Shown here: positions 5,460 through 12,215 of the stretch, piece after piece
How the letters are laid out: the number at the start of each line of letters is the position of its first letter
Position numbering within the stretch: position 1 is the first letter of the stretch
NCBI RefSeq assembly: GCF_030530965.1
Contig: NZ_JAUMTY010000056.1
Location: forward strand, 1-12,215
Origin: Corynebacterium sp.
GTDB lineage: Bacteria; Actinomycetota; Actinomycetes; Mycobacteriales; Mycobacteriaceae
DNA: 12,215 bases
Reading direction: 5' to 3'
Notes under the pieces: model-generated
Databases searched by the model: none
Told to the model about the DNA's origin: nothing
What the model saw: the letters and a program-made list of their open reading frames with translations, nothing else
Translations under genes and position numbers: made by a program

Positions 5460-6917
5460 ATGACCTATTCACACCCATCGACAGCGGGAAACGCCGTCGC
5501 ATACCCGGCGACGACAACCGGACAAGCAACCGACAACACGGGACCCATTGCGCGGCCCAAACGGCCACGGCGCTGGATCGAACTCGGGCTGCTGCTGGCT
5601 GTCACCGCGATCCTCGCTTTGGCGGTGATCGCCGTCGAAATCGCGGCTAACCACCCGCTGACCACGGATGTTGCCTACCTCCTCGGCGGGTTCATCATCA
5701 TCTTCACCGTCGCCCACCTCGTAATCCTGTGGAAAGCGCCCTACTCCGACCAAATCATGCTTCCCGTCGCGGCGTTGCTCAACGCCATCGGCCTCGTCAT
5801 GATTTACCGGCTGGACCTGGCCACGGGGAATAACCTTGTCCGCTCACAGATCATGTGGACGGTGATCGGTGTGGCCATGATGGTCGCCGTCATCGTCGGA
5901 CTTCGCGACCACCGATCCCTCCAGGACTACTCGTTCCTGCTCGGTATCGCTGGTCTGGTTTTCATGGCTGTCCCCATGGTGTGGCCCACCAGCCTCAACG
6001 CGGACGCCAACGTGTGGGTGCAGATCGGGCCGTTCTCCATCCAGCCCGGTGAGTTCTCGAAGATCCTGCTCCTGCTGTTCTTCGCCTCACTCCTCACCAC
6101 CAAGCGAGCACTGTTCAACGTCGCCGGCACCAAATTCCTGGGAATGAGATTCCCGCGGCTGCGTGACCTCGGACCCATCCTCGTCGTGTGGGGAATCGCC
6201 CTCGTCATCATGGCCGGTGAAAACGACTTCGGCCCGGCACTCCTGCTCTTCGGGACCGTGCTTGGCATGCTCTATATCGCCACGTCGCGGCCGTCGTGGA
6301 TCATTATCGGACTCGGTCTTGCCGCCATCGGTGCCGTCGGGATTTACAACATCTCCGCCAAGATCCAGACACGCGTCGACAACTTCATCGACCCCATCAG
6401 CCACTACAACGAAGGCGGATACCAGCTCTCGCAAGCGCTCTTCGGCCTGTCGTGGGGTGGGATCACCGGCACCGGACTTGGACGTGGATACCCCGAAGAG
6501 GTGCCCGTCGCGCACTCCGACTTCATCCTCGCCGCTATCGGTGAGGAACTTGGCCTCGTGGGGCTCTCCGCGCTCATCGTCCTCTACGCCGTCTTCGTCG
6601 CCAGAGGCATGAAGACAGCGCTCAAGACACGCGACACCTACGGCAAACTCGTCGCCTCTGGGCTCTCGCTCACCATCGCGATCCAGGTATTCGTCGTCGT
6701 CGGAGGGATTTCAAGACTCCTACCGATGACCGGACTGACGACGCCATTCGTCGCCCACGGAGGCTCGTCGCTCCTTGCCAACTACATGCTGCTGGCCATC
6801 ATCCTGCGCATTTCCAATTCCGCGCGGCAACCAGCTAGCGTTAGCGGGTCAGCCGCGACACCGAACCGTAAAACCAACCAGCAAGCCAGCACCAACCAGA
6901 AGGAGGCACAACAGTGA
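5460..6917 (+). CDS. rodA: RodA: SEDS-family peptidoglycan glycosyltransferase
   Basis: A 485-residue polytopic membrane protein of the SEDS (RodA/FtsW) family, which polymerises lipid II into glycan strands during elongation. I count about 12 hydrophobic segments between residues 41 and 452, preceded by a 38-residue cytoplasmic N-terminus and followed by a polar Gln/Asn-rich tail (455-485). Conserved landmarks include NDFGPALLLF (255-264), the loop GTGLGRGYPEE (337-347), SDFILA with D354 aligned to the essential SEDS aspartate, EELGLVG, and the signature LLPMTGLTTPFVAHGGSSL (420-438). Many homologues read SYGGSS where this has AHGGSS. The start ATG follows the pstP stop with no gap, and GGGAGG lies 8 bases upstream. 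The stop overlaps the pbpA start, so the two partners are made together. FtsW is the alternative assignment, but the neighbours point to RodA. Confidence 0.95.
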   Translation: MTYSHPSTAGNAVAYPATTTGQATDNTGPIARPKRPRRWIELGLLLAVTAILALAVIAVEIAANHPLTTDVAYLLGGFIIIFTVAHLVILWKAPYSDQIMLPVAALLNAIGLVMIYRLDLATGNNLVRSQIMWTVIGVAMMVAVIVGLRDHRSLQDYSFLLGIAGLVFMAVPMVWPTSLNADANVWVQIGPFSIQPGEFSKILLLLFFASLLTTKRALFNVAGTKFLGMRFPRLRDLGPILVVWGIALVIMAGENDFGPALLLFGTVLGMLYIATSRPSWIIIGLGLAAIGAVGIYNISAKIQTRVDNFIDPISHYNEGGYQLSQALFGLSWGGITGTGLGRGYPEEVPVAHSDFILAAIGEELGLVGLSALIVLYAVFVARGMKTALKTRDTYGKLVASGLSLTIAIQVFVVVGGISRLLPMTGLTTPFVAHGGSSLLANYMLLAIILRISNSARQPASVSGSAATPNRKTNQQASTNQKEAQQ

Positions 6918-8377
6918 ACCGGTCCATCCGCGCAGTCACCATCTTCTGCCTCCTCCTCGTTGTTGCCATGGTCGCCAACCTCACCTGGATCCAGGGGTTC
7001 CAGACCGACCACCTGGCCAAGAACTCGCTTGACCGTCGCCAGTACTACGACATGAAGTCACGCCAACGCGGACAGATCAGCGCCGGGGGAGAAATCCTCG
7101 CACACTCCGTCAAGGGCGCCAATGACATGTACAACCGCGAATACGTCAGCGACCCCGACGCATTCGGGCCCATCGAGGGCTACCTCTCTGACCGCTACGG
7201 GACAGCAGGTATCGAGGCCAGCCAGAACAACATCCTTAACGGCACCGATGACTCGCTGTTCACCAAACGGTTCACCGACACCCTCACGGGCAAGGAAACC
7301 CAGGGTGCCAATGTCGAGCTCACCATCGACCCCAAGACGCAGCGCGTCGCCTATGACGCCATGACCAGCCGCGGATACACCGGTGCTGTCGTCGCGCTTC
7401 GGCCGTCCACTGGGGAAGTACTCGCGATGGCCTCCACACCTGGTTACGACCCGCGCAGCATCGTGACCACGAATGCTGAGGAAGCACAGCAAAACTGGGC
7501 AGCACTCAACAACAACCCGGAATCGCCGCTGCTCAACCACGCGACGCAGCAGACGCTTCCGCCCGGATCGACGTTCAAGCTGATCACCACGGCTGCTGCC
7601 ATGGAGAAAAACAACGTCAACGCCAACACCACGGTCACCGCGGAACCGCAGATCACGCTGCCGGATAGCTACACGACCATGGAGAACTACGACGGCGAGC
7701 GCTGCGGGAGTGGTTCCGTGACGACGCTGTCCACCGCGTTCACACTCTCCTGCAACACGGCATTTGCCCAGCTCGGGATGGCTGCGGGGACCGAGCAGTT
7801 CAAGAAGACCGCCAAGGCATTCGGCGTGGGTGAGAGCGTGGATGACTTCGGACTGCCCGTCCAGACGTCCACCGTCGGCGAAATTGCTGACCAACCGTCA
7901 CTGGCGCAGTCTTCCATCGGACAGCGCGACGTGTCCATCACACCGTTGCAGGACGCCATCATCGCCGCCACAATCGCGAACAAAGGCAAGAGGATGAAGC
8001 CCTACGTGATCAAACAGATCACGGACTCCAGCCTCAAGCCCATCAAGACCACGAAACCTGAACAAGTCAATACCGCGGTCAACGAAGACATCGCGAACCG
8101 CATCACGCAGCTCATGATCGGATCCGAAAAAGGCACCAGCGGGTACGCCGGCGCCGACATCGCATCCAAGACCGGTACCGCCGAACACGGCGAAAACTCA
8201 CGGTCCTCCAAACCACACGCCTGGTACGTCGCCTTCGGGCCCTCCCAGAACGCCGACGTCGCCGTGGCCGTCGTCGTCGAAAATGGTGGTGACCGAGGAC
8301 AAGCAGCAACGGGTGGATCCGTCGCAGCCCCCATCGGCCGCGCCGTCATCGCCCAGGCACTCAAGGACGGGGTGTAA
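6914..8377 (+). CDS. pbpA: PbpA: class B penicillin-binding protein (D,D-transpeptidase)
   Basis: A 487-residue membrane-anchored transpeptidase that cross-links peptidoglycan as partner of RodA. An uncleaved signal anchor covers about residues 6-27. The dimerisation/pedestal region follows (about 40-140), then the transpeptidase domain with catalytic STFK (S219 nucleophile, K222), SCN (279-281) and KTG (419-421). All active-site motifs are intact. Two cysteines, C264 and C280, flank the SxN motif; I recall that M. tuberculosis PbpA has a disulfide at equivalent positions. There is no PASTA domain, as expected for PbpA and unlike PonA2 or PbpB-type proteins of some relatives. The start is GTG at 6914, overlapping the rodA stop by four bases (GTGA), with AAGGAGG 7 bases upstream, a strong sign of translational coupling. 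Confidence 0.95.
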   Translation: MNRSIRAVTIFCLLLVVAMVANLTWIQGFQTDHLAKNSLDRRQYYDMKSRQRGQISAGGEILAHSVKGANDMYNREYVSDPDAFGPIEGYLSDRYGTAGIEASQNNILNGTDDSLFTKRFTDTLTGKETQGANVELTIDPKTQRVAYDAMTSRGYTGAVVALRPSTGEVLAMASTPGYDPRSIVTTNAEEAQQNWAALNNNPESPLLNHATQQTLPPGSTFKLITTAAAMEKNNVNANTTVTAEPQITLPDSYTTMENYDGERCGSGSVTTLSTAFTLSCNTAFAQLGMAAGTEQFKKTAKAFGVGESVDDFGLPVQTSTVGEIADQPSLAQSSIGQRDVSITPLQDAIIAATIANKGKRMKPYVIKQITDSSLKPIKTTKPEQVNTAVNEDIANRITQLMIGSEKGTSGYAGADIASKTGTAEHGENSRSSKPHAWYVAFGPSQNADVAVAVVVENGGDRGQAATGGSVAAPIGRAVIAQALKDGV

Positions 8378-8380
8378 AAC

Positions 8381-10270
8381 ATGACCAATGACAACGATCT
8401 CCAACCGGATCGATCAGACATTGAGCGCGTTCAACGCCTCGTAGGAACCCACTACCGCCTCAACTGGATCATCGGCCGAGGCGGCATGTCCACCGTGTGG
8501 CTCGCCACCGACAACGACACCGGCGACCCCGTCGCCATCAAAGTTCTCAAACCCGAGTACACCGACAACACCGAGTTCCGCGAACGCTTCCGGAACGAAG
8601 CCAACGCGTCATCGCTCATCGACAGCCCCAATGTCGTTCACACCCACGCTTACCGCGAAGTTCTCGATGCCGGGCTGACCTTCTGCTTCATCATCATGGA
8701 ATACGTGCGGGGCGAATCGCTTGCCGACGTCCTCGCGCGCGAAAAGAAACTTCCCGAAAAGCTCGCACTCGACGTGCTGCAGCAAAGCGCGCTCGGGTTG
8801 CAGGCCATTCACGCTGCCGGCATGGTTCACCGCGATATCAAGCCCGGCAACCTGCTGATCACACCCGACGGCACGGTCAAGGTCGCGGACTTCGGCATCG
8901 CCAAGGCCGCCGAAGCGGTGCCGCTCACGCGGACCGGCATGGTGGTTGGTACCGCGCAATATGTCTCCCCTGAACAAGCCCAGGGGATGAAAGTGGGGCC
9001 TGCCAGCGACATTTACTCGCTCGGTGTTGTCGGCTACGAAATGCTGACCGGCCAGCGGCCATTCCGGGGCGACTCCACCGTGTCCGTCGCCATCGCGCAT
9101 ATCAACACGACGCCGCCTGCTCTGCCGGAAAGCATCGGGCGGAATACTCGCGAACTGATTGCGACGGCGCTGCGCAAGGATCCCCGCGCACGCTACGCCA
9201 ATGGTGCCGAGCTCACCATGGCCGTCGCCCATGTTCGCAACGGCGACATGCCGCCACTACCTGAAACGCTTCATCAACAGATCAACCAAGACGGCATGGT
9301 GACCCCCGGCGGGCCCGACGCCCCCACGGCCATGTTCGCCACCAATGGTGAGCCCCAGCCGACTGCGCAATTCGTCTCGCCCACAGCGCCTGGTGAATCC
9401 ATTGCGCAGGTCACCGAACAACCTCAAACCCCTGCGCCCAAGGTCCAGGGGCCAGCGCCGCAACCCGGTGGCACCGTCCACCCATCACTCGGCGGAGCGG
9501 CAACTAACCGTGGCCCCTCCGATAGCACACGTGTCAGCCCCGTAGCACAGCAGAATGCTGCAGCTCCCGGCGCGGCAGCGGCCGCTGCCCACCGCGGTGC
9601 TGGCGGCACGCCCAATCGTGGACAAAGCCCTGCCCGGAACACCAACAAAGGCGCAGCGTCCAACAAGAACAACAACTCCAAGGCCACACGGTGGCTCTGG
9701 ACGCTCATCGGGCTCCTCGTCCTCATCGTCGTCGCTATTGGTGCATGGATGGCTTTCGGCGTTCACCGCGATGGGGGACGCGACGAAACTGGCGAAACTG
9801 TCACCAGCGTCATCACCACCGTCGTCCCTGGTGAGAACAACGACAATGACACCGCGCCGGCGGAGACCTACCAGCCTCCGCAGCGGACCAACACGGAACA
9901 ACAAACCAACCCCGGCACCGAGACCCGGCCTGTTCAGCCGACCGAGACAGGAGACCAGGGGACGAACAACACCCCCGGTACTGACAACGACACCACAGGC
10001 GGAAACGGAAACAACGGGACCACCGACGGCAACTCCGGTAACACCAACACCGGCGGGAATAACTCCAACGGGGGCACCAACAACGGGTCCGGGAACGCAG
10101 GAAACAACGGCAGCCGCGGAAACAGCAACGGCGGCAACAGCGGATCCGGCAACACCAACCAACAGAACTCCGCCATCAACGGAGGAACCGGGACAGGAGG
10201 AACCACCGGGCAAGGCCACAGCTCCCACAACGGAACCAGTAACGGAAATAGCGCTCGGAGCGGGGTCTAA
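8381..10270 (+). CDS. pknA: PknA: membrane Ser/Thr protein kinase with a long Asn/Gly-rich outer tail
   Basis: A 629-residue eukaryotic-like kinase controlling cell shape and division. The kinase domain (about 24-285) has the Gly loop GRGGMSTVW (32-40), catalytic Lys in VAIK (K54), HRDIKPGN (150-157), DFG (170-172) and activation loop TRTGMVVGTAQY (183-194); T183 and T185 correspond to the two autophosphorylated threonines of mycobacterial PknA. A Pro/Ala/Gln-rich juxtamembrane linker (about 290-435) precedes one membrane helix (about 437-459). The outer part (460-629) is Thr/Gly/Asn-rich, with no PASTA or other domain visible. M. tuberculosis PknA is about 430 residues, so this tail and linker are markedly enlarged. 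The ATG is 3 bases after the pbpA stop, with GGA/GGGG purine runs upstream. Confidence 0.95.
   Translation: MTNDNDLQPDRSDIERVQRLVGTHYRLNWIIGRGGMSTVWLATDNDTGDPVAIKVLKPEYTDNTEFRERFRNEANASSLIDSPNVVHTHAYREVLDAGLTFCFIIMEYVRGESLADVLAREKKLPEKLALDVLQQSALGLQAIHAAGMVHRDIKPGNLLITPDGTVKVADFGIAKAAEAVPLTRTGMVVGTAQYVSPEQAQGMKVGPASDIYSLGVVGYEMLTGQRPFRGDSTVSVAIAHINTTPPALPESIGRNTRELIATALRKDPRARYANGAELTMAVAHVRNGDMPPLPETLHQQINQDGMVTPGGPDAPTAMFATNGEPQPTAQFVSPTAPGESIAQVTEQPQTPAPKVQGPAPQPGGTVHPSLGGAATNRGPSDSTRVSPVAQQNAAAPGAAAAAAHRGAGGTPNRGQSPARNTNKGAASNKNNNSKATRWLWTLIGLLVLIVVAIGAWMAFGVHRDGGRDETGETVTSVITTVVPGENNDNDTAPAETYQPPQRTNTEQQTNPGTETRPVQPTETGDQGTNNTPGTDNDTTGGNGNNGTTDGNSGNTNTGGNNSNGGTNNGSGNAGNNGSRGNSNGGNSGSGNTNQQNSAINGGTGTGGTTGQGHSSHNGTSNGNSARSGV
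10000..10262 (+). repeat. Low-complexity Asn/Gly/Thr-coding region of pknA
   Basis: The last part of pknA is built from imperfectly repeated AAC, GGC/GGN and ACC codons, encoding a tail rich in Asn, Gly, Thr and Ser. No single fixed unit repeats exactly, but short motifs such as GGCAACAGC-like triplets recur. Such tracts are prone to length variation between strains. It stays in frame to the pknA stop. Confidence 0.6.
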
Positions 10271-10273
10271 ACG

Positions 10274-12215
<1,942 letters not shown>

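Noticed and set aside
9485..10228. Long open frames opposite and out of frame with the pknA 3' end (including a 246-codon + strand frame to about 10295)
   Set aside because: They arise from the low-complexity GC-rich codons of the pknA tail; their translations are simple-sequence (Val/Gly- or Thr/Pro-rich) and PknA motifs establish the real frame.

Overview
The window looks like chromosomal DNA of a mycolic-acid actinobacterium, most likely Corynebacterium. The main evidence is the gene order fhaA-fhaB-pstP-rodA-pbpA-pknA-pknB on the + strand, with a tRNA-Leu just upstream of fhaA on the other strand. As I recall it, this is the conserved cell-growth and Ser/Thr-phosphorylation cluster near the chromosomal origin in Mycobacterium and Corynebacterium (M. 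tuberculosis Rv0014c to Rv0020c plus leuT). Coding sequence in the cluster is C-rich at third codon positions and moderately high in G+C. Protein details such as a long PknB juxtamembrane linker and a short FhaB fit a corynebacterium, but I cannot name the species.

Layout. Positions 1-105 are non-coding and hold a 13-bp tandem repeat. A minus-strand MFS transporter gene lies at 106-1266 and is visibly poorer in G+C than the cluster. Next come its probable promoter region, a strong terminator (1402-1448) and tRNA-Leu(CAG) (1468-1551, minus strand). From about 1552 to 1970 is a divergent regulatory region, with a tRNA promoter on the minus strand and a perfect -10 hexamer and a long leader for the + strand cluster. 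The cluster runs from 1971 to the end of the window. A 328-bp gap separates fhaA from fhaB. From fhaB onward the genes are packed with 14, 0, -4, 3 and 3 bp between them, which indicates one transcript with translational coupling. pknB is cut by the right edge as its fourth PASTA repeat begins.

How the genes work together. PknA and PknB are membrane Ser/Thr kinases, and PknB senses peptidoglycan or muropeptides through extracellular PASTA repeats. PstP is the membrane PP2C phosphatase that reverses them. FhaA and FhaB carry FHA domains that read phosphothreonine. RodA (a SEDS glycosyltransferase) and PbpA (a class B transpeptidase) form the peptidoglycan-synthesising pair that this signalling controls. 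The cluster itself is well known, and I found no evidence for a wholly new system. The items most worth following up are small: operator-like palindromes on both divergent promoters, the fhaA-fhaB gap, unusual extracytoplasmic tails on PknA and PstP, and a compositionally foreign-looking MFS gene beside the tRNA.
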